Positions 35,101-41,210 of a stretch of DNA of 64,000 nt are shown here, in pieces. How positions within the stretch are numbered: position 1 is the stretch's first letter; the number at the start of each line of letters is the position of its first letter. The position numbers and the translations under genes were made by a program. Below the pieces are notes generated by a model, which saw only the letters and a list, made by a program, of their open reading frames with translations, was not told the origin of the DNA and ran no database searches. This stretch comes from Porites lobata (taxonomy: Eukaryota > Cnidaria > Anthozoa > Scleractinia > Poritidae), in contig CALNXK010000104.1 in assembly GCA_942486035.1 (NCBI GenBank), forward strand, positions 847,501 to 911,500, in the 5' to 3' direction.

Positions 35101-37066
35101 CTGTTTACGTACTAGAGAAGCATGTTACTTAAATTTAAAGCCATCCGGAAGCACATTTTGTTTGTTGCCTCTTATCTTACGAGTACGTTCTATGAAAATC
35201 TCGTTTGTTCGTTCCTTGTGTATAATGCGTCTTTGGTACAAAAATATTCAATCTTTCGGGTAGTTTCCTATTACCCACAAGCAAACTAGAAAGGCCTGGA
35301 TTTTTTAATGGCCACCACTTGGAAGTGGATACATTAAGTTTTTTTTTGTCCAGTAATTGTACAGCCTTATTATTCAAAGTAATTCATGCTTACCTTGGTG
35401 GATGTACCTATCCCCATCCCTTCTTCTGTTCCTTGGCAACTTGCATTTTTTGCGGTTCTTGCTGTTTTTCGACCTAGGCAGCAGCTCAGCTGTTTCTTTT
35501 TGAAAAAATAGGTTGCAAAAATGGGCAAACTGATGGGCAAATTTGCATACCTCTACTAATTTACACGGGCTTGTAAGTCAGGAGGCAAGGCAAATTTGGC
35601 ATTTACCAACTTTGTCCTTGACTTACTCCTCAGCTTGCACATTTTCGGCGGCGTATTTGCCATTAGCAACCTTTTTCTGGCAAAAGCGGCTGCACAATTG
35701 AAGTCATTCATTTTAACAATTATCGGAAAAAAATTCCAAGTTTTGTCGGCGCTAGCAGATTATTAAGAGTTAGCTGAGGAATTTGAGCAAGTCAGAAACG
35801 GAAAAATATTTTGAATGAACAACAACTGAAAATATTTTTTAATTCGGTCAGCGCTCATTGGTTATGAAGAATTAGCAGAGGAATTTGAGCCAATCGGAAG
35901 CGGAGAAATATTTTGAATTTTTTAAATAATTATATGAAAGATTTCAATAATTAAAAGTTATTGTTGTTTTATAGGCACACTCGGCAGATGCAGAGGTCGA
36001 TGAAAGTACAGGATTGTTTGACAGCTCATCACAAATGTTTCTTATGTCAGTTGCTTCTCTGGCGGGTACCTTGATAGTAGCTGTCGCGGTCGGCATATCC
36101 TATCATATTTGTATCTATGTTCCGAGCAAAAACAAAGGTAAGGATAAAAAATTGCAAATAAGGTTACTGAACCTGGAACCTATAGGTCAGCGCTAACTTC
36201 CTTGTACGTTCAAGTCACGGTGAATTGGAATTTACACTATGGCACAATTCTTATAAACTAGTTTGAGAAAACATGCAGAGCTGAATTTAGTATTTTTGAC
36301 GACATATATCCTTTTTTGTGCATAAAATGTGACAATGACAGGCTGGGTGATCCATCTGCCAAAGAGCGTTATTTATTATTATAAATGTATAAAAAGAAGT
36401 GTATAAGACTTGTATGGGCTTTGTATGGAATGTTATACTTTGAGGCCAAGCTTACAAGTTTTTCTTTGTCCAAAGCAAACGTGTAAAGGATACACTGAGG
36501 AAATCCCTTTTCAAAAGAGGTCAATAAATTTCATTGAATTTCCAAAAATAAAAAAATGTTGATGATACTATTTTATTATTTCAGAGGAGAAGTTGAGAGA
36601 ATCTGGGTCACATTTTTTTTACAAGGAGTCCCTGCTAAAAGAAATAAAAGAAGTTGTGGACTCATTCTACAGAGACGTGCAGATCAAAATTTGTTCCATT
36701 AAAAAGAGGCAAAAGCGCGAGATTAGAGACATGATAAAAGAGTTGAAGCGCATGACGGTGGGGGAAAAATCTTTCAAGCAACGGAAGAAAGATTTGGAAG
36801 AGTCAGTCTGCAGTAATGACACAGTGTCAAACTGGACGAAAGAAAAGCAGTCTGATCGACTAAGGGAAATTGTCCAACTAAGCAGCTCGATGAAAAATGT
36901 TCAAGAACAGTCTCATCAGCGGAACTCGCCAAATTCTATGGGCTTAGGTGCATGCAACCCCTGGTGTTCCTCAAGTTTGGGTAGCACCCAGCATCCTTTA
37001 ATATCTAGCGATTGCAAGTTATCGGCAGTTGACTGGAAAATGGAGGAAAGAGAGTCAAATGCGTAA
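2119..37066 (+). CDS. SEA/FN3-linked iGluR-like potassium channel with D8C-EGF-discoidin-TSP1 ectodomain (21 coding exons)
   Basis: Predicted type-I-start, multi-pass plasma-membrane protein of 1764 residues. Domains in order (approximate residues): signal peptide 1-20; D8C 22-157; EGF-like 158-187; EGF 188-226; Ser/Pro-rich 227-430; discoidin 431-587; Ser/Thr-rich 588-734; TSP1 735-791; SEA 792-895; three FN3 domains 896-1196; ligand-binding half S1 1197-1324; M1 1325-1353; pore loop with TVGYGD at 1383-1388; inner helix about 1397-1424; half S2 1438-1550; M4 1571-1599; cytoplasmic tail to 1764. Exons were joined by GT/AG ends, matching phases and comparison with the minus-strand paralogue; their lengths sum to 5295 nt, a multiple of three, with one terminal stop. 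Known families: iGluRs share the S1-M1-P-M2-S2-M4 order, and TVGYGD-type filters are known in cyanobacterial GluR0 and rotifer AvGluR1. The fused ectodomain is unlike those. Ligand, gating and localisation are inferred. I know no gene symbol. Confidence 0.85.
2600..2997. mobile_element. Harbinger-like MITE, 398 bp
   Basis: The ends are inverted repeats: GGCCCGGTTCAGACGCCGA at the left and its near complement at the right. They are flanked by TAA on both sides (2597-2599 and 2998-3000), the kind of 3-bp duplication made by PIF/Harbinger elements. The motif TTCAGACGCCGA also recurs inside in both orientations. It encodes no protein and lies in intron 1. Confidence 0.7.
4720..5050. repeat. Dispersed repeat, copy A
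   Basis: This stretch is closely similar to 38155-38450 in the same orientation, sharing for example the run ATGATGAATGTCTCAGTATG and a following TATATAATAA. The family is not identified. The copy lies in intron 1 of the plus gene. The remainder of intron 1 (3001-4719 and 5051-5776) shows nothing I can name. Confidence 0.55.
5777..6184 (+). CDS. Plus gene exon 2: D8C (uromodulin/GP2-like) domain
   Basis: Phase 1-1 exon of 408 nt. It begins NDPCIDGNYKDLNN and holds eight cysteines spaced as in the D8C module of uromodulin, GP2 and related surface glycoproteins, with the hallmark YACG, LQGNHPNPREG and VINCG stretches. The module is extracellular and usually linked to adhesion or matrix proteins. 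The minus-strand paralogue would carry its copy beyond the window edge. Confidence 0.85.
6722..6811 (+). CDS. Plus gene exon 3: short four-cysteine EGF-like segment
   Basis: A 90-nt phase 1-1 exon encodes about 30 residues with four cysteines (EKCANVYCPNGQTC ... YECGDLN). The acceptor is a good pyrimidine tract ending in CAG at 6721. It resembles a truncated EGF or follistatin-like hinge; the exact family is uncertain. Confidence 0.7.
6911..7639 (+). CDS. Plus gene exon 4: EGF domain plus Ser/Pro mucin-like stretch
   Basis: The first 39 residues form a classical EGF domain (DPCSSTPCLNGGTC ... CSCPTGFTGERC). The exon then continues without a break into about 200 residues of Ser, Pro and Thr encoded by a degenerate CATCAC-type DNA repeat, which would give a rod-like, O-glycosylated spacer. 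Donor GT at 7640, phase 1. Repeat-derived length variation between alleles is likely. The paralogous EGF exon at 63556-63672 stops right after EGF, so the spacer is specific to this copy. Confidence 0.82.
7640..9586 (+). other. Intron 4 with a degraded repeat end
   Basis: No exon seen. Around 8845-8956 it holds a degraded end of the repeat family found at 13.3-15.4 kb and 61-63.5 kb, recognisable by GGTCACGTGACTACCAAATT and a following TTAGCTATG. The rest is anonymous AT-rich sequence. Confidence 0.5.
9587..9909 (+). CDS. Plus gene exon 5: discoidin (F5/8 type C) domain, first part
   Basis: Phase 1 start, phase 0 end. It encodes about 107 residues with discoidin hallmarks: a Cys near the start (ASCFNNAIGVANN), the RLNGNRAWC strand, DWLRVELE (the W-x-x-L-D-L type strand) and ICGVATQGRED, followed by SFKLEYSLDGGGW. 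Such domains bind phospholipid, glycans or protein ligands at the cell surface. The paralogous exon is at 59726-60060. Confidence 0.88.
10323..10879. mobile_element. piggyBac-like MITE, 557 bp
   Basis: The ends are CCCTCGGACGTAC and its complement GTACGTCCGAGGG, and both sides carry TTAA (10319-10322 and 10880-10883). A CCC terminus with TTAA target duplication is the signature of piggyBac elements. There is no transposase, so it is non-autonomous. A G-run follows the left end at about 10340. Confidence 0.75.
10888..11040. repeat. Foldback element with telomere-like core
   Basis: The arms GTCAGTAAAACGCAGGGTCG and CGACTCCGCGTTTTACTGAC are near-perfect inverted repeats. The middle carries TTAGGG/CCCTAA-type runs on both arms (TTTTAGGGTTAGGATT and CACTAACCCTAACCCTGAAG). 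It would fold into one long hairpin. Confidence 0.65.
11627..11774 (+). CDS. Plus gene exon 6: discoidin domain, second part
   Basis: A 148-nt exon with no ATG start, found by homology to the minus-strand exon at 58603-58741. It encodes VFTRTGNSSITDY ... PVSAKFIKFLPIS ... CLRVEIYSTNSTT, the conserved end of a discoidin domain with its closing cysteine. Acceptor AG at 11625-11626, donor GT at 11775. It starts in phase 0 and ends in phase 1, completing the domain begun at 9587. Confidence 0.85.
12440..12960 (+). mobile_element. LINE reverse-transcriptase 3' fragment
   Basis: Interrupted reading frames on the plus strand encode KLQKLQNRATRIL, a Ser- and Arg-rich run with RSKFTDRRSVTTYSLRD, and VLWNSLSIELRQA. 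These are the order and motifs of the C-terminal end of non-LTR reverse transcriptases. Stops and frame changes show it is dead. It lies in the intron between the discoidin and mucin-like exons. Confidence 0.7.
13268..15377. repeat. 2.1-kb dispersed repeat, copy A
   Basis: Highly similar to 61211-63543 in the same orientation, starting with TAATATATAGATTTAGCCAG in both. Its right end carries GGTCACGTGATTACC-type sequence, a GGGGCTCC block and a final CTATTA shared with the other copy, whose left end has the inverted form. The left end of this copy seems truncated. No open coding sequence; a non-autonomous DNA element is the likeliest identity. Confidence 0.65.
16214..16654 (+). CDS. Plus gene exon 7: Ser/Thr-rich mucin-like stretch
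   Basis: A 441-nt phase 1-1 exon encodes 147 residues rich in Ser, Thr, Pro, Leu and Gln (for example QGSSSTIEPAQLLQSTAY), without cysteines. The acceptor follows TTTTCTTCTTTTACC and the donor is CAG/GTAACT. It probably forms an O-glycosylated stalk between the discoidin and TSP1 domains. I found no counterpart in the minus-strand gene. A short shadow frame on the opposite strand is not coding. Confidence 0.7.
16700..16912. repeat. (ATCC)n/(GTCC)n microsatellite
   Basis: Over 200 bases of tandem CATCCATCCATC with an inner block of CGTCCGTC units, directly downstream of the mucin-like exon. Open frames here are repeat artefacts. Confidence 0.95.
17075..17245 (+). CDS. Plus gene exon 8: thrombospondin type 1 repeat
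   Basis: A 171-nt phase 1-1 exon encodes a full TSP1 repeat: the WSSWSSW tryptophan ladder, CNKPCNGGSKSRKR and six cysteines ending in CNPNPCP. W-x-x-W sites are typical C-mannosylation targets. It is 90 percent identical at DNA level to the minus-strand exon 57133-57303 (17 differences in 171, counted by eye), much closer than the neighbouring modules. Confidence 0.95.
17246..19453 (+). other. Intron 8, nothing recognised
   Basis: AT-rich intron between the TSP1 and SEA exons. No exon or clear mobile element was recognised. Confidence 0.4.
19454..19563 (+). CDS. Plus gene exon 9: SEA domain, first part
   Basis: A 110-nt exon (phase 1 in, phase 0 out) encodes ADNINCKIRFPTKEWKETM ... KSYVECANETEGM, matching the first SEA exon of the minus gene (55645-55754) in length and pattern: beta strand, W, then a helix. 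Acceptor TTTATTTTCAG, donor ATG/GTAAAT. Confidence 0.75.
20207..20268 (+). CDS. Plus gene exon 10: SEA domain, middle part
   Basis: A short 62-nt exon located by comparison with the minus strand (55424-55482). It encodes LREFYHSKGENVMDVKVLNL plus a split codon; the paralogue has VTELYSKASQAVAVEVLWF. Acceptor after a strong pyrimidine tract (TTCTCTTTTTTGTCAG), donor GAG/GTAAAT. It joins both neighbours in frame. Confidence 0.75.
21117..21256 (+). CDS. Plus gene exon 11: SEA domain, last part with cleavage motif
   Basis: A 140-nt exon encodes EGSIIASINVSFLAVDALQ ... LSSSY. The G-S-I-I sequence lies where SEA domains undergo self-cleavage between Gly and Ser, giving two chains held together non-covalently. 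Gly851-Ser852 in my numbering. The paralogue has the canonical GSVVV. Ends in phase 1. Confidence 0.8.
21757..22056 (+). CDS. Plus gene exon 12: fibronectin type III domain 1
   Basis: A single 300-nt phase 1-1 exon encodes one whole FN3 domain, starting VPGEPPVILQAISNTSTSIE and including LKWTEV, LLGYVIVYKK, LEDLEKFTDYIVRIYAFTSN and closing RTQEDG. It is about 60 percent identical to the matching minus-strand exon 50456-50761. Confidence 0.93.
22871..23170 (+). CDS. Plus gene exon 13: fibronectin type III domain 2
   Basis: A 300-nt phase 1-1 exon coding for an FN3 domain with TTIDVSWQPI, HGILLGYEVRFAKDDG, LWYYSKYKIVVCAKTSKGCG and closing YTWDDG. The two cysteines in the F-G region are shared with the minus-strand exon 49678-49977. 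Confidence 0.93.
23582..23884 (+). CDS. Plus gene exon 14: fibronectin type III domain 3
   Basis: A 303-nt phase 1-1 exon coding for PTRPPQNVLAQNL, INVNWSPV, GPLLGYSLKYQRI, TYSTYRIRVAAFTPKGLGPYS and closing VLAG. It is the membrane-proximal FN3 domain, leading directly into the ligand-binding half S1. The matching minus exon is 47965-48267. Confidence 0.93.
24370..24839 (+). CDS. Plus gene exon 15: ligand-binding half S1 and helix M1
   Basis: A 470-nt exon opening with ETCRCPKILYTNFWATTPYL, then a GIFSGIITEMVHTACGICPA stretch typical of the periplasmic-binding-protein fold (G-x-x-x-D/I-x-x-M). It ends with FPIYGNKY ... ESPGVAFLAA and the hydrophobic helix MIMAILQTVPLIVLSACMGF to VWFL. S1 is short (about 125 residues) like prokaryotic GluR0 rather than vertebrate receptors. 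The position equivalent to the iGluR ligand-binding Arg seems to be Lys here (GNKY) and Arg in the paralogue (GNRY). Phase 1 in, phase 0 out. Confidence 0.88.
24840..26019 (+). other. Intron 15, simple repeats only
   Basis: Contains a poly-A run near 25428-25446 and CAC/CCA-rich simple sequence at about 25690-25800. No exon recognised. Confidence 0.5.
26020..26114 (+). CDS. Plus gene exon 16: pore loop, first part
   Basis: A 95-nt exon encodes DSKFNPKEFPPSFLKGVGEG followed by FWWSYISMTTVG. The last Gly codon is split GG/G by the intron, so the potassium filter TVG-YGD is assembled only on splicing. The minus exon 46674-46768 has the same length and split. Confidence 0.93.
26604..27062. mobile_element. 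MITE made of GGAGTTA/TAACTCC palindrome array
   Basis: The ends CACCGTAATTTTTAGGGAG and, inverted, CACTGTAATTTTCAGGGAG form terminal inverted repeats. Between them the sequence is almost entirely spaced copies of GGAGTTA and TAACTCC in alternating orientation. No open frame. The target duplication is unclear. It lies in the intron that splits the channel filter. Confidence 0.65.
28133..28289 (+). CDS. Plus gene exon 17: filter end and inner pore helix
   Basis: A 157-nt exon starting G/TAT GGT GAT, giving YGDRAPKS and the inner helix RIFGIMWTLTGLVIISILIG followed by AIASSLTS. The GAIASSLTS end resembles the conserved iGluR gate region (A-N-L-A-A type) in position. The paralogous minus exon is identical at 38 of 53 residues by my count. 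Confidence 0.93.
28958..29859. mobile_element. 902-bp DNA element with 9-bp target duplication
   Basis: Inverted ends of about 95 bp begin TAGCCTGAAATTCATCTGAT and carry GGCATTAACGG and TGACGTCACT in both arms. Both sides are flanked by TTAACAGGG (28949-28957 and 29860-29868). A 9-bp duplication fits Mutator-like or foldback elements. An inner hairpin CACTACCCGAAAACCGGGTAGTG-like sequence lies near 29050. No transposase is encoded. Confidence 0.8.
30070..30475 (-). mobile_element. LINE 3' end (minus strand), downstream of nested insert
   Basis: On the minus strand the sequence encodes VSIWNSTPLSVKTLNVSNFR and KKLNHYSLMF then a stop, the C-terminal end of a non-LTR reverse transcriptase. A 3' UTR follows and ends in a TTG/CAA microsatellite near 30070. 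It continues at 32234 once the nested element is removed. Confidence 0.8.
30480..32229. mobile_element. 1750-bp DNA element with satellite-filled inverted ends
   Basis: Both ends start TGTCGCAATTTGTAATAATC in inverted orientation and are built of alternating units with cores CGCAATTTGTAATA and CGCACTTTGTAATA: ten at the left, four at the right. Beyond the units the arms remain similar up to about 30800 and 32040. GTAC flanks both sides (30476-30479, 32230-32233). The middle has no recognisable gene. Confidence 0.8.
32234..32800 (-). mobile_element. LINE reverse-transcriptase fragment (minus strand), upstream of nested insert
   Basis: The minus strand encodes LKYLGIMIDSELSW, RHYIPWRLLLNLYHAYYG and GNCPQTYLNKIL, the standard motifs after the reverse-transcriptase catalytic core. 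Near 32250-32320 it encodes HYNMRLSAKECFSVKFSRTE. Frame breaks and a short tandem duplication (AGCTGTCTTAGCATGAACTT-type units, 32370-32445) show it is inactive. Confidence 0.8.
32883..32949 (+). CDS. Plus gene exon 18: linker from inner helix to S2
   Basis: A 67-nt exon encodes VGALRGSAEYRLGVLHNAKV plus NT. Exactly the same length as the minus exon 45522-45588 (VGAIHNSSEYRLGILKNGKV). In iGluRs this region starts S2 and contributes the strand entering the second ligand-binding lobe. Acceptor TCTAG, donor GTAAGT. Confidence 0.85.
33095..34090. repeat. Inverted-repeat pair, probable DNA element
   Basis: About 80 bases at 33150-33235 (GGGGGAGGAAAAAG to ACCCCACGATTTTGAAAAAC) recur inverted at 34005-34080 (TTTTTCAGAATCGTGGGGCT). 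The pair may bound a non-autonomous element of about 1 kb. Exact ends and target duplication were not resolved. Confidence 0.45.
34623..34894 (+). CDS. Plus gene exon 19: ligand-binding half S2
   Basis: A 272-nt exon encodes LDDIRMALEDGEIQGALIDT, then a DRIFVKK strand and FGYGVVLSGAARNVELRCRD, followed by an amphipathic helix. The order matches S2 of iGluRs: D-G-E-I-x-G-A-L-x-D supplies an acidic residue near where the ligand amino group is held, and YGVVL matches the lobe-closing strand. The ATG-initiated frame seen from 34532 is not the start; the exon begins at the AG at 34621. Confidence 0.9.
35975..36137 (+). CDS. Plus gene exon 20: last transmembrane helix M4
   Basis: A 163-nt exon: an acidic ectodomain linker (AEVDESTGLFD) followed by the hydrophobic segment MFLMSVASLAGTLIVAVAVG to IYV, then basic SKNK, which places the following tail in the cytoplasm. 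ESTGLFD and SQMFL are shared with the minus exon 43904-44060. Confidence 0.9.
36585..37066 (+). CDS. Plus gene exon 21: cytoplasmic C-terminal tail
   Basis: The final exon encodes about 160 residues and ends with TAA at 37064-37066. The first part is strongly charged and helical (YKESLLKEIKEVVDSFYRDV, then IKKRQKREIRDMIKELKR), suggesting a coiled coil. The last 60 residues are Ser-rich and low in order. The paralogue shares the YKE-LVKE start and little else. Confidence 0.9.
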
Positions 37067-37360
37067 TGTATGCGTTAGCTGGAGATTACAGCAACGGCAG
37101 TAACCACATCTTAATTCGCAGATACAGGAAGAAAAGAAGTGCCGAAACCAGTATAGAACAAATACAGTTCATATCACTGAAAAGAGTTTAAGAGTCAACA
37201 GTCACAGTTTCAGAGCTTTGGGGTTCATGTTGGATGTTACTTGTTTAAAAAATTATCCATAAGTACAGGGAAAGAAAACAAATCCCGTATTGAGCTAATA
37301 CTAGGATGGGAGAGGAGTTACAACAACGTAATTCACAATTGTAGAGCCATTAGAATGGCC

Positions 37361-37366
37361 AATAAA
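37361..37366 (+). promoter_or_regulatory. Candidate polyadenylation signal
   Basis: AATAAA about 295 bases after the stop codon of the plus gene; the first canonical hexamer I noticed downstream. Confidence 0.4.
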
Positions 37367-38154
37367 GGTGGAATGCGAATTTCGAATGTAATTGTGAAAT
37401 GAAAGAACGAGTATGGCTCTGTATGGCTGAACAGGTTTTGTATGGAAACTTTGTTCTTCTGTTTATTGATTCATCACTGCAGTTTATTTACATTATGAGT
37501 TGGCAGAGGTGCAAAAACGCAACTTTTAACATGAATTTGCGTTTTTTTAGACACCAACTCGTCTACCCGGGACGCAGAGCGCGGTGGTTTGGCCAGCCTC
37601 TCCTGGGCTGGGTGATTTATTTAAATAGAGAGATCTTAATTTATTATATTCATACTGAGAAGTACTCACCAAAAAGCTACGTCGTAAATTTTCGTACGCA
37701 AATTAGTTCTAGCCAATCAGAGGAACAAACGATGGTTTTCACGCGTGAAAAAAATGATACTTCCAATCAGAATCGCGAAAGATGTGATTTCACGTGTGAG
37801 AAAAATGATATGTCCAATCAGAAGCGACAGAGGTGTGCCAGTTTCGCGCCAAAATTCCCGCCTTTTATTGCAGCTTGCAGCGCCGCTTCGCACACATTCA
37901 ACTAGGAAAGCTTTACTCAAAGAGTTTTTCCCGCTAAAAAAGTGAAAAACATTTCGGAAATGGAGTGGAATAATTTCGTTTGTTTCACTGTCAAGAAAAT
38001 GGTAGAGAGCCGGCGTCCGGCGAAACAACAGCGGAAAGGGATAAACAGAACGAGACGTAAGCTTTTGTTGTGTTTTTTGTCTGAGCTACTTTGCCTTTCA
38101 TTTAAGCTTAAGCTTGAATTGAAACCAGCCATTTTACTTAAATTCACTCATTTG

Positions 38155-38450
38155 CGATTGTGCATTGAGAACAAACAATTAAGATTACTTATAGTTCTTG
38201 GATTACCTCATATCCTCACTGTCATTTATGTTTTTAACAAACGTTTTTACTAAAAAGCTGATACTTCGTTTTCGTTGTCATTTTTGCGGTAAGTGTGTAG
38301 CGGCAAATCTTAGCATTTTTGAAAGATTTAAAATAAAAAGGCGCCAAAATGATGAATGTCTCAGTATGTATATAATAAACACAATACCACATGGAAAATG
38401 CTTTGTACGGTATTTACGCACTAGTTGTTTTTGTATCAGAAACTTTACTC
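38155..38450. repeat. Dispersed repeat, copy B
   Basis: Same-orientation relative of 4720-5050, sharing ATGATGAATGTCTCAGTATG and flanking blocks such as AACAAACGTTT and GAAAGATTT. Family unknown. Confidence 0.55.
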
Positions 38451-40884
38451 GTTCGCTTCGCTCACTCGTTCGATTAATTTTCTCTGAGTGGAATTATTGG
38501 GGACCACACCCAAATTTAGAAAAAATCGTAAAAAAAAAAAAAAAAAGGTTCGAATTCGTGTTTTAAATGCGTCCTCAAAAACACATTGCACGTTGCACTT
38601 CCATCGAAATCTTGCACGGAAGGCGAGGTTGGAATGTAATCGAAAGGCATGTTGTTTTGTTCATAACTAACCTATCACTTTATTAATGTTCTCTTTATCG
38701 TCGTCATTGTCGCGACTTAAGCTCCCTGTTGCTAGGTAGCAATTGAGGAATTGATCCGTTTCGGTCAGGGATACGCTACAAACAAAGGCATCATTGCCTG
38801 CTATGCTCACCGTAATTAAGAATTATTAATAGCATGTGAACTGCATCATATTTTACTGAGGCCTTGTTTGGACAATAGGTAAATTTGATTAATTCGTAAT
38901 ACAATAGGATTCATCAAAAAGTAAAGAAAATAAACTAAATAAACAAACAAATAAACTGTGTGTAACGAGGCTATGGTTGAATTCAGTTTGTGGGGCCAAT
39001 GGCAAGAGAGAATGAATGAACTATTCTCTCTTGGCCATGCTAAAGCTGTTAGCTAACTAATTGACGCGCACCGCTTTCAGGCACGAGGTTAGCGTCTTGG
39101 AAAATTGTTCGAAGTAAAGGAAAAGAGATCTTGCCGTACAGGAACACCAACATGGTCGCCGTTTCATTGCTTTGGTTCAACGAAATGGCCGCCTTGTCAT
39201 CATGTGAAACAATGTAATATTTGTCGTCATATTTCGATGAGGTTTCGTTCTACAGTCTGTTCAAAAGTTCGTTCTGTTTTTTTTTCGCTTAATTTTCACT
39301 GACTATTGAAATACATTTTGTAACTGACTAAGTATACAATTTCTTATTTATTTGAAATTAAATAACTGAAATATTAGTGACCAGAATGTTCTCCTTTATG
39401 TTGTCTGATATTTTCTAAACTGTGAGGTATAGAATAGAGCTCCCGAAGCATGTCTAAAGTCACATTTTTTTCTAGGCGAAGCGTGGTAGCTGTCTCAGCT
39501 TGTCCTGTGTTTTGGGGGATGGATCTTTGTAATATGTTGTCTCGTCAGATACTCCAGATGGTCGCTATGGGGCTCGTATCACGTGAGTTTGCCGGACGGT
39601 CGACCTTTTCTATGAGTTTGCAAGGTTTTCTGACACCATGTCTGAAGCGTGCATCGTTTTTTTTCTCTTCCGTCATGGCTTTGCCCCCTTTGTTGCGAAA
39701 TTGTTGGTCATAAATCAGATAAATATGCATACCGTTGTTCTCGAAACTTTGATTTGTTATTGCTTTTTGTATAACATTTCTCACACGGTTGTGACGGTTT
39801 GTGAAAAAACAAAAACAAAAATAAAAAGACCGGGAAAAACGGCCATCCACTCCTTGGTTTGCCGTCTTTAAGTGTTTCCTTCTGACCACTTTTTCACCCA
39901 TATCATCGTTCAGTCTTCTTCAAAAAGATAGATGCCTGAGCTCTACCACAAACAGTGTGGGCCTTCGTTTTCGTGTAAGTGTACAGAAAATTAAAGAAAA
40001 CGGCCATAAATACGAAAATACTAGGGGCAAACGTACAAAATGGGCAGGAAAAATATGGCGTGAAAAGCACGCGCACTCGCACATAATTTCTTCAGTTGGA
40101 TTGAAATTGCTTTGAAGGGTTATTTAGATAAATTTCTTACCTGAATCAGTTTAAAACTTGCCTAATGAAGTATTAAATGCTCTTCAAAAAATACAATTAT
40201 CAATCGGAAGGAACCTTTGAAACACCTAGTAATATTTGGTTTGTTTGTTTTTTATTTTGTTTTCATGTATGCGTAATCAGGGTAAGATAATATGAAATGA
40301 GGGTATACCTTTAAAGGTGCATAAAGCGTATTCCTATTTCGTCAGGTGGCCTATATATAATGGCGGCCGTTTTGGTGTCCCAAATGAATCCTGCGGAATT
40401 TGAACTCCTGTTTTAAATGAGACTTATATAAGCATAAGTTACTCGAGTTTGAACGTTCTGTTGTCCAGCGAACATAACTGTTGTTCCCAGCCTTTCTGGT
40501 CACCCGGACTGGACAGAGCAGTTAACTCCGAGTCCTCATGTTGCTAACGGTTTGCAGAATAACGTCATCGAACGTTATCGAATCGATGTCCATGCTAGCA
40601 ATCAAGAACAAAAAGCGTTCTCTCCGCCGGAAATTAAACTCCTTTTTTTTCACGGGAATTCTTCGAAAATTATTTCATTGTTTTGTGTCCACCAATGGCC
40701 GCTTTGGGGGGTTGCGAACAAGGAACTCGCGATTTTGCTTTACTTTTTCAAACTGTGAAACGTTATTGTGCTCGATTGATAAAAAGGATTCAACCTAGCA
40801 CATAGAATAATCAACTTTTAAGCTGAATGATTTTGAACTATCTTCTCTTCTCCCCGGGCGAACTACTTACGACTTTCCCCTACT

Positions 40885-41210
40885 TACCGTAAAATTCCGA
40901 AAATAAGCCCCGGTGCTTATATTTTTCAAAGCCCCTTTTTGAGGAGCTTATTTTTGGAGGGACTTACCTACGGCTTATCTACGGAGGGAAATTTGCGTTT
41001 CAAACTCGATTGAGCTAGCCTTATAGTTAGAAGTAAATTTACCGTTTTTGCATTGTTTTACTTTGTATTTGAGGGCAGTTTTTCAAATTTAAGCCCCCCT
41101 GGAGGGGGGAAGGGGGGGCTTATATTTAACGAAGGGTTTTTTGCGTTACCGGTTTGGGGGGGGGGGGGCGGCTTATACATGGAGGGGCTTATTTTCGGAA
41201 TTTTACGGTA
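40885..41210. mobile_element. MITE with 27-bp perfect inverted ends
   Basis: The ends read TACCGTAAAATTCCGAAAAT (continuing AAGCCCC) and the exact complement at the right. Total length 326 bp if the outer TA dinucleotides are included; these could be the target duplication, as in Tc1/mariner-type elements. The interior repeats GGGGCTTAT-type blocks and a long G run. No coding capacity. Confidence 0.8.

Noticed and set aside
37399..37905. 168-codon open frame downstream of the plus gene
   Set aside because: It overlaps repeat-like sequence, has no domain or homologue that I recognise, and lies in or after the 3' UTR.
39545..39901. 118-codon minus-strand open frame in the intergenic region
   Set aside because: No domain, no splice or paralogue support; length alone is not evidence here.
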